DNA of 64,000 nucleotides, taken from positions 1,740,001 to 1,804,000 of the forward strand of contig NZ_CP126093.1 in NCBI RefSeq assembly GCF_030123065.1, read 5' to 3'. Source of the DNA: Neobacillus sp. DY30 (GTDB lineage: Bacteria > Bacillota > Bacilli > Bacillales > Cytobacillaceae). Below, in pieces: positions 26,832-35,733 of this stretch. The notes below the pieces were generated by a model. The model searched no databases and had not been told where the DNA came from. It saw nothing but the letters and a program-made list of their open reading frames with translations. The translations under genes were made by a program, and so were the position numbers. Within the stretch, counting starts at the first letter, position 1. Each line of letters begins with the position of its first letter.

Positions 26832-28121
26832 ATGAACAGCAATGAAATATATGTAAGTCTTGACATCGGTACATCCAGTGTAAAAGTAATCATTGGTGAA
26901 ATTGTCAACGACTCGATAAATATAATTGGTGTTGGAAACGTTAAGTCTGAAGGACTTCGTAAAGGATCTATCATTGACATTAATGATACCGTTCATTCTA
27001 TCAAACGTGCTATAGAAGAAGCTGAAAGAATGATAGGAATGGAAATAAGACAAGTGATAGTTGGAATTTCCGGCAATCAGGTTGCTCTTGAACCTTGTCG
27101 CGGAATTGTAGGAGTTTCCAGTCAAAATCGTGAAATTACAAATGAAGATGTTCGGCGTGTTATAGACGAGGCACAAGTTGTTTCTATTTCTCAGGATAGA
27201 GAAATTATTGGGGTTATCCGCAAACAATTCATCCTTGATGGCAAGGATGAAATTAATAACCCATGTGGTATGATAGGTGTCCGTTTAGAAGTAGAAGGAA
27301 CTCTTATCACTGGTTCCAACGCTATCATTACAAATACATTGAGATGTGTTGAGCGTGCCGGTTTAGAAATTACTGATATTATTTTGCAGCCTCTTGCAGC
27401 TGGTGAATATGCACTTTCGAAAGACGAGAAAAACCTAGGCGTTGCTTTAATCGACCTAGGAGGCGGCTCAACAACCATTGCCTATTTTGAAGAAGGATTC
27501 TTGGCCGCAACAAGTGTAATACCAGTAGGCGGTGATCTTATTACAAATGACCTATCTAAAGTATTACATACTTCAACTGAGGATGCCGAAAAAATTAAAG
27601 TCAAATATGGACATGCTTTTTACGATGATGCCTCAGAAGATGAGTTCTTTAGTGTTCCAATTATCGGAAGCGATCAGCATCAGCAATTTAATCAATTATA
27701 TGTGTCTGAAATTATAGAAGCGCGTATGGAAGAAATTTTTGAATTGATTGCTCATGAATTAAAACGAATGGGGATAAATGATTTACCTGGAGGGTTTGTA
27801 TTTACAGGCGGTACCGCAAATATGCAAGGCATATTAGAATTAGCTCAAACGATTTTTCAAAGTCCAGTTCGCAAAGCCGTTCCCAACTATATTGGAGTAA
27901 GAGAGCCTCAGTATACAACTGCGGTTGGTTTAATTAAATATGCTTACAAGAATGCTAGATTACCAGGTGGAACATTCGTCGCTTCAGCACCTGTAACCGA
28001 ACCAATCGAGAAGAAAGTACAAAAACAACAACAACAACAGCCAAAAGCAAAACCAGAAAAACATCCGGAAGATAAGATGTCAACAAAAGTAAAAAAATTC
28101 CTTGGTCTCTTTTTCGAATAG
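26832..28121 (+). CDS. ftsA: Cell division protein FtsA
   Basis: Actin-like ATPase tethering FtsZ to the membrane, 429 aa. The phosphate-1 loop SLDIGTSSVKV is at residues 9-19, with the second nucleotide motif LIDLGGGSTTIA (about 206) and FTGGTANMQGI (about 327). A glutamine/lysine-rich linker leads to the C-terminal amphipathic helix KMSTKVKKFLGLFFE that binds the membrane. ATG 26832 follows a perfect AAGGAGGTG; the upstream ATG-like extension to 26811 covers that site. Confidence 0.97.
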   Translation: MNSNEIYVSLDIGTSSVKVIIGEIVNDSINIIGVGNVKSEGLRKGSIIDINDTVHSIKRAIEEAERMIGMEIRQVIVGISGNQVALEPCRGIVGVSSQNREITNEDVRRVIDEAQVVSISQDREIIGVIRKQFILDGKDEINNPCGMIGVRLEVEGTLITGSNAIITNTLRCVERAGLEITDIILQPLAAGEYALSKDEKNLGVALIDLGGGSTTIAYFEEGFLAATSVIPVGGDLITNDLSKVLHTSTEDAEKIKVKYGHAFYDDASEDEFFSVPIIGSDQHQQFNQLYVSEIIEARMEEIFELIAHELKRMGINDLPGGFVFTGGTANMQGILELAQTIFQSPVRKAVPNYIGVREPQYTTAVGLIKYAYKNARLPGGTFVASAPVTEPIEKKVQKQQQQQPKAKPEKHPEDKMSTKVKKFLGLFFE

Positions 28122-28163
28122 ACAAATACGAAAAGGATTATCGACGAATTAGGAGGATTTGTC

Positions 28164-29297
28164 ATGTTAGAGTTTGATACAAATTTAGATTCTCTTGCTA
28201 CAATTAAAGTAATTGGGGTTGGCGGCGGTGGAAACAACGCAGTAAATCGTATGATCGAACATGGTGTTCAAGGAGTAGAATTTATCGCGGTAAATACCGA
28301 TGCACAGGCATTAAACCTTTCAAAAGCAGAAGTAAAAATGCAAATTGGCTCAAAGTTAACAAGAGGACTTGGTGCTGGGGCTAATCCTGAAGTAGGGAAG
28401 AAAGCGGCAGAAGAAAGTAAAGAACAATTAGAAGACGCATTACGCGGTGCGGATATGGTGTTTGTAACTGCAGGTATGGGCGGAGGAACAGGAACAGGAG
28501 CTGCTCCTGTTATTGCACAAATTGCCCGAGATTTAGGTGCCTTAACTGTTGGGGTTGTAACTCGTCCATTTACATTTGAAGGTAAAAAGCGTTCTAACCA
28601 AGCTGCAGGTGGTATTGGTGCAATGAAAGAAGCAGTGGATACATTGATTGTGATCCCGAATGACCGTCTTCTTGAAATTGTAGATAAAAGTACTCCAATG
28701 CTCGAAGCTTTCCGTGAAGCTGACAATGTACTTCGTCAAGGGGTTCAGGGTATTTCTGACTTAATCGCGGTTCCGGGACTTATTAACTTAGACTTTGCTG
28801 ACGTGAAGACGATTATGTCAAATAAAGGTTCTGCATTGATGGGAATCGGAATGGCAACCGGAGAAAATCGTGCAACTGAAGCAGCTAAAAAAGCGATAAG
28901 TTCTCCATTGTTAGAAACGTCTATTGACGGTGCACAAGGAGTTCTGATGAATATCACGGGCGGCAGTAATTTAAGTTTATATGAAGTTCAAGAAGCGGCG
29001 GATATCGTGGCGACTGCTTCTGACCAAGAAGTAAATATGATTTTTGGTTCTGTAATTAATGAAAACCATAAGGATGAAATTATTGTTACCGTTATTGCCA
29101 CGGGTTTCAATGAAGAAGTCATCCAGCCAAAGGCAGCTCGTCCAGCGTTTGGACAAACAAAACCACAATTGAGTGCTGTAAAGCGAGAACCAAAGCGTGA
29201 AGAAACTCCACAAGAACCTGTTCGTCATAACAATGCTCCTCAAGAAGAAACACTAGATATACCAACCTTCCTACGCAACAGAAACCGTAGAAGATAA
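28164..29297 (+). CDS. ftsZ: Cell division GTPase FtsZ
   Basis: Tubulin-like GTPase forming the Z ring, 377 aa. GTP contacts [11 protein letters not shown] (about residues 18-28) and the tubulin signature [15 protein letters not shown] (about 104-118) are intact. The C-terminal tail [13 protein letters not shown], which binds FtsA and SepF, is preserved. ATG 28164 follows TTAGGAGGA. It is 42 nt after ftsA and ends in a strong terminator. B. subtilis has bpr between ftsZ and spoIIGA; here it is absent. Confidence 0.99.
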   Translation: MLEFDTNLDSLATIKVIGVGGGGNNAVNRMIEHGVQGVEFIAVNTDAQALNLSKAEVKMQIGSKLTRGLGAGANPEVGKKAAEESKEQLEDALRGADMVFVTAGMGGGTGTGAAPVIAQIARDLGALTVGVVTRPFTFEGKKRSNQAAGGIGAMKEAVDTLIVIPNDRLLEIVDKSTPMLEAFREADNVLRQGVQGISDLIAVPGLINLDFADVKTIMSNKGSALMGIGMATGENRATEAAKKAISSPLLETSIDGAQGVLMNITGGSNLSLYEVQEAADIVATASDQEVNMIFGSVINENHKDEIIVTVIATGFNEEVIQPKAARPAFGQTKPQLSAVKREPKREETPQEPVRHNNAPQEETLDIPTFLRNRNRRR

Positions 29298-29301
29298 TAA
29301 C

Positions 29302-29340
29302 AAAAAAGACATGGTCCGAAAGGGCCATGTTTTTTTGTTT
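29302..29340 (+). terminator. Terminator of ftsAZ
   Basis: A 9-bp stem (29309-29317 with 29322-29330, one G-U pair) on a GAAA tetraloop, flanked by A6 and T7. Confidence 0.93.
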
Positions 29341-29348
29341 AAATTTTA

Positions 29349-29357
29349 TTAGACAAA
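29349..29357 (-). promoter_or_regulatory. Spo0A box upstream of spoIIG
   Basis: The minus strand reads TTTGTCTAA, 8 of 9 to the 0A box TTTGTCGAA. It lies about 90 nt upstream of the predicted spoIIG start, where the distal Spo0A site of B. subtilis spoIIG is found. A weaker candidate (29394-29402) lies nearer the -35. Confidence 0.65.
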
Positions 29358-29403
29358 ATACGTTGTTTATAGTGAAAATTTCTGTTTTTTTGATTACAGA
29401 AAG

Positions 29404-29437
29404 TGACACACTTTAGCCAATAAAGTAGGTTATACTT
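29404..29437 (+). promoter_or_regulatory. spoIIG promoter with a 22-bp spacer
   Basis: GTGACA (29404-29409) and TATACT (29432-29437) are separated by 22 nt instead of 17. This unusual spacing is the known hallmark of the Spo0A-activated, SigA-dependent spoIIG promoter. Confidence 0.78.
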
Positions 29438-29533
29438 TTTTCTAAACAGAATAATAGAAAAGATTGGTAATACACCCTAATGTTAAATCCATGAGCTAGT
29501 AAATCGCTGGAGACATTAAAAGGGGGAAGCTGG

Positions 29534-30472
29534 TTGTCTGTATATTTAGATGTGATTTGGGCCCTTAATCTGTTATTTGATAGCCTTCTCCTGTATCTAT
29601 CAGCCATTTTTTTAAAGAGACAAATTCGTATTTGGAGGATAATAGCAGGCGGTCTTATTGGTTCCTTAATTATATTATTGTCGTTTACTCCCATACATAC
29701 CTACTCAAACCATCCGATTTCAAAGTTACTATTCTCGGTGGCTATGGTATTAGTTGTATTTGGTTATAAGCGACTAAGCTTTTTCATTAAGGCATTAATG
29801 ACTCTTTACGTAACGACGTTTCTTATTGGAGGATCATTGATAGGAGCCCATTATTTTGTTCAATTTGATTCGGAAATGTCAACAAAAGTAATGATTGCAA
29901 GTGTTACTGGCTTTGGTGATCCAATCAGCTGGCTATTTGTTTTAGTAGGTTTTCCGGTTGCTTGGCATTTCTCTAAGCGGAATATAGAGAGCATGGAAAT
30001 GACCAAGATTCAATTTGACCAGATTGTTAATGTCACCTTAATAATAAATAACGAATCTTTTACTTTTAAGGGGTTAGTCGACAGCGGTAATCAGCTTTAT
30101 GACCCATTATCAAAACTTCCTGTTATGTTTGTCTCCATAAAGAATATGCTCGAAGGCATGGCCGAACCAATTATAAAAATGGCAGGTGATCCAGAATCTC
30201 TGATTCTAGGAAATCAAGAGTTTCCCGTTGATTGGCAAAATAAACTAAGGATTGTCCCCTGCCGGGTGGTAGGACAAGAGCACCAGCTTATCGTTGCTGT
30301 AAAGCCTGACTCAATTAATATTCATACAAAAGGAGAAAGCTACTTATGCGAAAAAGGCCTCGTGTCGTTTACTATGCAGCAATTATCTGCTGATGATGCT
30401 TTTCAATGCATCGTTCATCCAAAAATGCTCACCGGTCCTAAGCAGGATAATGGTTCGGTGAAAGTAAGCTAA
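29534..30472 (+). CDS. spoIIGA: Pro-SigE processing aspartic protease SpoIIGA
   Basis: Membrane protease of the sporulation septum, 312 aa. Five hydrophobic helices fill residues about 1-150. The C-terminal half is a retropepsin-like domain with the catalytic Asp183 in VDSGNQLYDP, the same number as in B. subtilis. It dimerises and is activated by SpoIIR from the forespore, then cleaves pro-SigE in the mother cell. Start TTG 29534 follows AAAAGGGGGAAGC. sigE follows 45 nt later in the same operon. Confidence 0.95.
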   Translation: MSVYLDVIWALNLLFDSLLLYLSAIFLKRQIRIWRIIAGGLIGSLIILLSFTPIHTYSNHPISKLLFSVAMVLVVFGYKRLSFFIKALMTLYVTTFLIGGSLIGAHYFVQFDSEMSTKVMIASVTGFGDPISWLFVLVGFPVAWHFSKRNIESMEMTKIQFDQIVNVTLIINNESFTFKGLVDSGNQLYDPLSKLPVMFVSIKNMLEGMAEPIIKMAGDPESLILGNQEFPVDWQNKLRIVPCRVVGQEHQLIVAVKPDSINIHTKGESYLCEKGLVSFTMQQLSADDAFQCIVHPKMLTGPKQDNGSVKVS

Positions 30473-30517
30473 TATTACTATACTCAGAAAAAAGATATTT
30501 TAGAAGGAGGAACTTGC

Positions 30518-31237
30518 ATGAAAAAATGGAGACTTCGCTTATCCTACTACTGGTATAAGATACTGATTAAATTAGGAATAAAAAGTGATGAAGTTTATTA
30601 TATTGGCGGCAGCGAAGCCTTACCGCCTCCTTTAAGTAAGGATGAAGAAGAACTGCTTTTGAATAAGCTTCCTGGTGGTGATAAGGCTGCCAGATCGATT
30701 TTAATTGAACGTAATCTCAGGCTTGTTGTCTATATCGCCAGAAAGTTTGAAAATACCGGTATTAATATTGAGGATTTAATTAGTATTGGAACCATTGGTT
30801 TAATTAAAGCGGTGAATACTTTTAATCCGGAGAAAAAAATTAAACTTGCTACATATGCTTCTAGATGTATTGAAAATGAAATTCTAATGTACTTGCGCAG
30901 AAACAATAAAATTAGATCAGAAGTTTCCTTTGATGAACCATTAAATATCGATTGGGACGGTAATGAATTATTATTATCGGATGTTTTAGGGACTGAGGAC
31001 GATATTATTACAAAAGATTTAGAAGCAAATGTTGATAGAAAATTACTAACCAAGGCGTTACACCAATTGTCAGATAGGGAAAAGCAAATTATGGAGCTGC
31101 GCTTTGGGTTAACCAATGGGGAAGAAAAGACACAAAAGGATGTAGCCGATATGCTAGGTATATCTCAATCCTATATATCACGCCTTGAAAAAAGGATTAT
31201 TAAAAGACTGAGAAAAGAATTTAATAAAATGGTTTGA
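30518..31237 (+). CDS. sigE: Sporulation sigma factor SigE (pro-form)
   Basis: Mother-cell sigma factor, 239 aa, SigA-like regions 2-4. The basic amphipathic pro-sequence [20 protein letters not shown] tethers the precursor to membranes, and the processing region [13 protein letters not shown] follows near residue 27. Region 2 ([16 protein letters not shown]) and region 4 helix-turn-helix ([19 protein letters not shown]) are near identical to B. subtilis. A strong GAAGGAGG site precedes ATG 30518. Confidence 0.98.
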   Translation: MKKWRLRLSYYWYKILIKLGIKSDEVYYIGGSEALPPPLSKDEEELLLNKLPGGDKAARSILIERNLRLVVYIARKFENTGINIEDLISIGTIGLIKAVNTFNPEKKIKLATYASRCIENEILMYLRRNNKIRSEVSFDEPLNIDWDGNELLLSDVLGTEDDIITKDLEANVDRKLLTKALHQLSDREKQIMELRFGLTNGEEKTQKDVADMLGISQSYISRLEKRIIKRLRKEFNKMV

Positions 31238-31340
31238 TTTAACAAAAAAGAATTTTTTTCAATTAAAAAAAGTCCTTTGAAACTAAGGAAGTAATCGTAT
31301 TTTTCGGCAATCTCAGGCCAATTCCTAAAAAAGTACAAGT

Positions 31341-31369
31341 GCATATTTTTCCTTTCCTAGGAGATACTG
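31341..31369 (+). promoter_or_regulatory. SigF/SigG promoter of sigG with short spacer
   Basis: GCATA (31341-31345) fits the SigF/SigG -35 and GGAGATACTG (31360-31369) matches the -10 GGnnAnAHTD at every fixed position. The spacer is 14 nt, one short of the usual 15 in this notation. The start would fall near 31375. Confidence 0.72.
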
Positions 31370-31384
31370 TTTTTTGTACAGCAA

Positions 31385-31397
31385 CTCCTATGAGGAG
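31385..31397 (+). promoter_or_regulatory. Hairpin covering the sigG ribosome site
   Basis: CTCCT (31385-31389), loop ATG and AGGAG (31393-31397) form a small stem whose 3' arm is the sigG ribosome site AGGAGGG. A hairpin that hides this site is known in B. subtilis sigG mRNA and lowers translation. Confidence 0.7.
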
Positions 31398-31407
31398 GGA
31401 AAAGGGA

Positions 31408-32187
31408 TTGACTCGAAATAAAGTTGAAATTTGTGGCGTAGATACATCAAAGCTTCCTGTATTAAAAAATGAAGAGATGAGATTACTCTTCAAGCAAATG
31501 CAAGAGGGCGATATTACAGCACGAGAAAAACTCGTCAATGGAAATTTACGACTCGTTCTTAGTGTCATTCAGCGGTTTAACAACCGCGGCGAGTTTGTTG
31601 ATGATCTGTTTCAGGTTGGCTGTATTGGACTTATGAAATCGATTGATAACTTTGATTTAAGTCAAAACGTTAAGTTTTCCACTTATGCCGTACCAATGAT
31701 TATTGGCGAAATACGCAGGTACCTGCGCGACAACAATCCTATTCGCGTCTCTAGGTCCTTAAGAGATATCGCCTATAAGGCTCTTCAAGTAAGGGAACGA
31801 TTAATGAGTGAAACTTCACGGGAACCAACTGCTGAGGAGATTGCAAAGGTATTAGAAGTCCCCCACGAAGAGATAGTTTTCGCATTAGATGCGATTCAAG
31901 ATCCAGTATCATTGTTTGAACCGATCTATAACGATGGTGGTGATCCTATCTATGTGATGGACCAATTAAGTGATGAAAGAAATAAAGATATTCACTGGAT
32001 TGAAGAGATTGCCTTAAAAGAAGGAATGCGCCGTTTGAATGAGCGGGAAAAGTTAATTTTAAGAAAACGATTCTTCCAGGGAAAAACGCAAATGGAAGTG
32101 GCTGACGAGATTGGGATTTCACAAGCTCAGGTATCGCGTTTAGAAAAAGCCGCAATCAAACAAATGAATAAAAATATCCAGAGTTAA
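31408..32187 (+). CDS. sigG: Forespore sigma factor SigG
   Basis: Late forespore sigma factor, 259 aa. The N-terminus MTRNKVEICGVDTSKLPVLKNEEM and the core regions (LVLSVIQRFNNRGEFVDDLFQVG, YAVPMIIGEIRRYLRDN, EVADEIGISQAQVSRLEKA) closely follow B. subtilis SigG. Start is TTG 31408, 8 nt after GGAGGG; an in-frame extension upstream to 31339 would cross the promoter and is not real. Weak start codon, masked ribosome site and short promoter spacer together should hold expression low. Confidence 0.97.
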   Translation: MTRNKVEICGVDTSKLPVLKNEEMRLLFKQMQEGDITAREKLVNGNLRLVLSVIQRFNNRGEFVDDLFQVGCIGLMKSIDNFDLSQNVKFSTYAVPMIIGEIRRYLRDNNPIRVSRSLRDIAYKALQVRERLMSETSREPTAEEIAKVLEVPHEEIVFALDAIQDPVSLFEPIYNDGGDPIYVMDQLSDERNKDIHWIEEIALKEGMRRLNEREKLILRKRFFQGKTQMEVADEIGISQAQVSRLEKAAIKQMNKNIQS

Positions 32188-32211
32188 GCTGTCCAATGGG
32201 CGGCTTTTTTT
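32186..32211 (+). terminator. Terminator after sigG
   Basis: A 9-bp stem AAGCTGTCC / GGGCGGCTT (32186-32194 with 32198-32206; two G-U pairs), AAT loop and T7. Confidence 0.85.
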
Positions 32212-32283
32212 CTGTTATTTACAGATATATTGATGAAACAAATCATATATATTCAATAGGATAAAAAGGCAGGAGTGAGAGAT

Positions 32284-32553
32284 ATGGTGAAAATTTCAGA
32301 ATTTCAGATTAAAGATGTCGTGAATGTGGCAGATGGCAAAAAGTTGGGGAATATAGGTGATATCGAAATTAATCTTACAACAGGGAAAATTGAAGCAGTC
32401 ATCGTCACCGGCAATGGCAAGGTTTTGGGCTTTTTTGGCAGAGAAGAAGATATCGTGATTCCTTGGAAAAATATAATTAAAATTGGTCAAGATGTAATTC
32501 TGGTACGATTCAAGGCTATTGAGGAAAGGCCTGCAGAAGAGATGGAAGTATAG
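32284..32553 (+). CDS. ylmC: PRC-barrel protein YlmC/YmxH
   Basis: 89 aa, a single PRC-barrel domain (ISEFQIKDVVNVADGKKLGNIGDIEI). Small PRC-barrel proteins of the YlmC/YmxH family are common in spore formers; the role is unknown. I choose ATG 32284 with AGGAG 8 nt upstream over GTG 32275, which overlaps that site. It stands alone before the ylmD operon. Confidence 0.85.
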   Translation: MVKISEFQIKDVVNVADGKKLGNIGDIEINLTTGKIEAVIVTGNGKVLGFFGREEDIVIPWKNIIKIGQDVILVRFKAIEERPAEEMEV

Positions 32554-32624
32554 ATCTTAGCATTATCCACGGTGACCATTTAATCGTTTCATGGTAAACT
32601 AGATAAAAACAAATGAGGTTGAGT

Positions 32625-33449
32625 ATGGAACCCTTTGCATATGAAAATCAATCATATTTTTCAATTAAAAATTGGATGGAACAATATCCCGGGCTTGTTG
32701 CTGGGTTAACAACCAAAAAAGGCGGCTGTAGTACAGGGATTTATGAAAGTTTTAATCTCGGCTTTCATGTTGGGGATCAGCTTGAAGCTGTTTGTTCTAA
32801 CCGGAATCATTTAGCTAGCCTTATCCAATTTCCGCTCAATTCCTGGGTAGGTGCTGAACAGACTCATGATACGGTAATTAGAAGAATTACCTTGAATGAC
32901 CGTGATAAAGGTTCAGATTCATACGACAATGCATTTAAAGGGACCGATGGATTTTATACCAATGAAGAGGGAATCTTATTAACCCTTTGCTATGCGGATT
33001 GTGTCCCTCTTTTTTTTATTTCCCCTAAACACAGAATGATTGGTGCAGCACATGCGGGGTGGAAGGGAACGGTCAACGAGATTGCACGGAAGATGGTAGA
33101 GAAATGGGGAGAGGAAGGAATACCTCCCGATCAAATATTTGCTGTAATGGGCCCATCTATCTGTAAAAAATGTTATATTGTTAATGATTATGTAATTAAT
33201 TTTGTAGAAAAGACTCTAGTAGATGTCGAAAAAAAACCCTATAATACAATAAAAGACGGTCAATATACATTAGACTTGCGGGAACTAAATAAAATTATTC
33301 TTCTGAAGTCCGGTGTCCCGGAAAAAAATATTCAGGTGACTAATTTATGTTCTAGTTGTAATCAATCAGAATTTTTTTCTCACCGCCGTGATCAAGGTAA
33401 AACGGGAAGAATGTTAAGTTTTATTGGATGGAAGGAGACCTCTGAATGA
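32625..33449 (+). CDS. ylmD: YlmD, YfiH-family purine nucleoside phosphorylase (laccase-domain)
   Basis: 274 aa. Conserved metal and active-site motifs: GAEQTHD (about residue 80), [11 protein letters not shown] (about 122) and [14 protein letters not shown] (about 141-154), with C-terminal [21 protein letters not shown]. Members of this family were once called polyphenol oxidases and are now known to phosphorolyse or deaminate purine nucleosides. ATG 32625 follows GAGG at 6 nt; ATG 32613 is also in frame but lacks a site. The stop overlaps ylmE (ATGA). Confidence 0.88.
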   Translation: MEPFAYENQSYFSIKNWMEQYPGLVAGLTTKKGGCSTGIYESFNLGFHVGDQLEAVCSNRNHLASLIQFPLNSWVGAEQTHDTVIRRITLNDRDKGSDSYDNAFKGTDGFYTNEEGILLTLCYADCVPLFFISPKHRMIGAAHAGWKGTVNEIARKMVEKWGEEGIPPDQIFAVMGPSICKKCYIVNDYVINFVEKTLVDVEKKPYNTIKDGQYTLDLRELNKIILLKSGVPEKNIQVTNLCSSCNQSEFFSHRRDQGKTGRMLSFIGWKETSE

Positions 33450-34132
33450 AGGTTGCAGATAATCTCATACATATCAGTCAGCAAATTAGTAATGCATGTC
33501 ATAAGGTAAATCGGACTCCTGATGAAGTGAAACTGATTGCCGTTACTAAATATGTCAGTATAAATAGAGCTAGTGAAGCATTAGAGGCTGGTATAATAAA
33601 TCTAGGTGAAAACCGAGATGACGGGCTTCTAAAAAAGTGGGAAGTTTTAGGGGACAAGCCTAAATGGCATTTTATCGGGACCCTGCAGACGCGCAAAGTT
33701 AAAAATATTATCGATAAGGTAGAATATATTCACTCTTTAGATCGAATTTCTTTAGCAGAGGAAATTAACAAACGTGCAGTGAAAAAGATGAAATGCCTTG
33801 TCCAAGTGAATGTCTCTCAGGAAGAATCAAAGCACGGCTTAGACCCTGTGGCTGTATTAGATTTTATAAAAGACCTAAAAGGATATGAGAATCTTAGCAT
33901 TGAAGGCTTAATGACAATGGCTCCTCTAACGGATGATGAAGAGCAGCTTCGTAACTGTTTTCGAAAGCTTAGAGAGCTCCGTGACCAAATAAAAAATTGT
34001 AATCTTAAATATGCCCCATGTAATGAGCTTTCCATGGGGATGTCAAATGATTTTGAAATTGCGATTGAAGAAGGAGCAACGATGATTAGAATCGGAACTG
34101 CACTGGTAGGTGCAGCTGGGGAGGAGGAATAA
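33446..34132 (+). CDS. ylmE: PLP homeostasis protein YlmE (YggS/PLPBP family)
   Basis: 228-aa TIM-barrel protein that binds pyridoxal phosphate through Lys35 in LIAVTKY. Other family motifs: [12 protein letters not shown] (about 52), [11 protein letters not shown] (about 73), GLMTMAP (about 153) and [12 protein letters not shown] (about 194-205). It buffers PLP rather than catalysing a reaction. It overlaps ylmD by 4 nt, and sepF begins one base after its stop. Confidence 0.93.
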   Translation: MKVADNLIHISQQISNACHKVNRTPDEVKLIAVTKYVSINRASEALEAGIINLGENRDDGLLKKWEVLGDKPKWHFIGTLQTRKVKNIIDKVEYIHSLDRISLAEEINKRAVKKMKCLVQVNVSQEESKHGLDPVAVLDFIKDLKGYENLSIEGLMTMAPLTDDEEQLRNCFRKLRELRDQIKNCNLKYAPCNELSMGMSNDFEIAIEEGATMIRIGTALVGAAGEEE

Positions 34133-34133
34133 A

Positions 34134-34568
34134 ATGACGATTAAATCGAAATTAAAAACATTTTTCTTTTTAGATGATGATTACGATGATAATAATCAAG
34201 ATGACTATGAAAAGGTTGAACCTATAAAGCCTCAAAAACAGTCGACGAAACCCCAAAATGTTGTTAGTTTACAAAGTGTCCAAAAGTCTTCAAAAGTAAT
34301 TTTAGTTGAACCGAGAGTATATGCAGAGGCACAGGATATCACCGACCATTTAAAAAACCGTCGTGCAGTTGTTGTAAATCTTCAACGGATTAACCATGAG
34401 GAAGGAAGGCAAATTGTCGATTTTTTAAGTGGAGCAGTCTATGCAATAGGTGGAGACATTCAGAAAATTGGATCGAGTATTTTTTTATGTACTCCTGATA
34501 ATGTTGAAATTTCTGGTAATATTTCCGAATTAGTAAAGGATCAAGAACTTCAAGATACGAGGTGGTAA
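34134..34568 (+). CDS. sepF: Cell division protein SepF (YlmF)
   Basis: 144 aa. The N-terminal amphipathic helix [16 protein letters not shown] anchors to membrane. An acidic and glutamine-rich linker follows, then the globular SepF domain ([21 protein letters not shown] onward, about 62-140) that forms rings bundling FtsZ filaments. It binds the FtsZ C-terminal tail and can partly replace FtsA. The start has GGGGAGGAGG upstream, in the ylmE end. Confidence 0.95.
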   Translation: MTIKSKLKTFFFLDDDYDDNNQDDYEKVEPIKPQKQSTKPQNVVSLQSVQKSSKVILVEPRVYAEAQDITDHLKNRRAVVVNLQRINHEEGRQIVDFLSGAVYAIGGDIQKIGSSIFLCTPDNVEISGNISELVKDQELQDTRW

Positions 34569-34574
34569 AAAGAG

Positions 34575-34838
34575 ATGGATATTATCTTTAATGTTTTAAT
34601 CCAATTACTTGGAATATATAAATGGATGCTGATTATCTATATCCTTTTATCATGGTTCCCTAATATGAGAGACTCTCAAATCGGAACAATCCTTGGGAAA
34701 TTATGTGAGCCATTTCTAGAACCTTTTAGAAAAATCATTCCACCTTTTGGTATGATGGATCTTTCTCCTTTAGCGGCTTTCTTTGTTTTATCTTTTGCTC
34801 CGCATGGCTTAAGAGTACTGCAAAATTTAATTTCTTAA
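34575..34838 (+). CDS. ylmG: YggT-family membrane protein YlmG
   Basis: 87 aa with two membrane helices (about residues 5-27 and 62-84). The YggT signature LLSWFPNMRDSQIG and the loop LCEPFLEPFRKIIPPFGMMDLSPLAAF are clear. The family is linked to division and chloroplast nucleoid or membrane organisation; function in Bacillus is unclear. It lies 6 nt after sepF with GAGGTGG as the site. Confidence 0.9.
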   Translation: MDIIFNVLIQLLGIYKWMLIIYILLSWFPNMRDSQIGTILGKLCEPFLEPFRKIIPPFGMMDLSPLAAFFVLSFAPHGLRVLQNLIS

Positions 34839-34867
34839 TTTAACCTATCCGGTCTGAGGAGTTAAAC

Positions 34868-35641
34868 ATGAATATTTATCAGCATTTTCGCCTGGAGGAA
34901 CGGGAATTTATTGATTTAGTATTACATTGGAAAGATTATGTTGATTCAAGCTATACAGCTAAGCTTACCGATTTTCTTGATCCACGAGAGCAGCATATTT
35001 TAAAGGTCTTAATAGGTGAGACTGGAACTATAAAGTATCAGCTTTTTGGCGGGATACCTGGAAGTGAAAGAAAAAGAGCATTAATCATGCCGGACTACTT
35101 GACTCCCAATGAAGAAGAATTTCAGATTAATCTCTTTGAAATCGACTATCCTATTAAATTTGTTACAATCGAACACCCCCAAGTTCTAGGTTCACTTATG
35201 TCCCTTGGATTAAAACGAGGGAAATTTGGCGACATCTTAATGAAAGATGGACAAGTTCAATTTTTCGCCGCAGCCGAAATTAGTGAGTATGTTAAAAACA
35301 ACTTAGAATCTATTGGTAAAGCTTCTATCAGATTAAAAGGGCTGAAACTGGATGAAGCAATCACGACCAATGATTTATGGATGGAGCAGGTCACTACTGT
35401 TTCATCATTAAGGCTCGATACAATTATTTCTGGTATTCATAATATCTCAAGACAAAAATCACAGCTTTTTATTCAACAAGGATTAGTAAAAGTAAACTGG
35501 ACATCCATCGAGAACGTCTCCTTTGAATGTGGAGAAGGTGATTTATTGTCAGTTAGAGGCTATGGCAGAGTGAAAATTTTGTCTATTGAAGGAAAAACAA
35601 AAAAAGACAAGTGGCGAATTGTTGTCGGAAAACAAAAATAA
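34868..35641 (+). CDS. ylmH: S4-domain RNA-binding protein YlmH
   Basis: 257 aa with a C-terminal S4 domain (TVSSLRLDTIISGIHNISRQKSQLFIQQGLVKVN, about residues 178-211). The N-terminal two thirds is the YlmH-specific region. In B. subtilis YlmH has been shown to take part in ribosome-associated quality control alongside RqcH, whose gene is also in this window (53174-54886). ATG 34868 follows TGAGGAG. Confidence 0.92.
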   Translation: MNIYQHFRLEEREFIDLVLHWKDYVDSSYTAKLTDFLDPREQHILKVLIGETGTIKYQLFGGIPGSERKRALIMPDYLTPNEEEFQINLFEIDYPIKFVTIEHPQVLGSLMSLGLKRGKFGDILMKDGQVQFFAAAEISEYVKNNLESIGKASIRLKGLKLDEAITTNDLWMEQVTTVSSLRLDTIISGIHNISRQKSQLFIQQGLVKVNWTSIENVSFECGEGDLLSVRGYGRVKILSIEGKTKKDKWRIVVGKQK

Positions 35642-35670
35642 TTTTTCTTCCTTGCAGGATTTCCGAAAAC

Positions 35671-35701
35671 ATTGTCGAATATTTGCTTTATACATTATAT
35701 A
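35671..35701 (+). promoter_or_regulatory. divIVA promoter overlapping a Spo0A-like box
   Basis: TTGTCG (35672-35677), an 18-nt spacer and TATATA (35696-35701) form a plausible SigA promoter. ATTGTCGAA (35671-35679) matches the 0A box at 8 of 9 positions and covers the -35. Confidence 0.5.
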
Positions 35702-35733
35702 CATACAGAAGAAAGATTCTTGGAGGTGGCATC

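Noticed and set aside
28268..28726. 152-codon minus-strand open frame inside ftsZ
   Set aside because: It is antisense to a near-invariant gene, has low-complexity Ala/Ser/Pro/Thr composition typical of a shadow frame, and no ribosome site.
33222..33230. Spo0A-like GATGTCGAA
   Set aside because: It is inside ylmD coding sequence with no promoter nearby.
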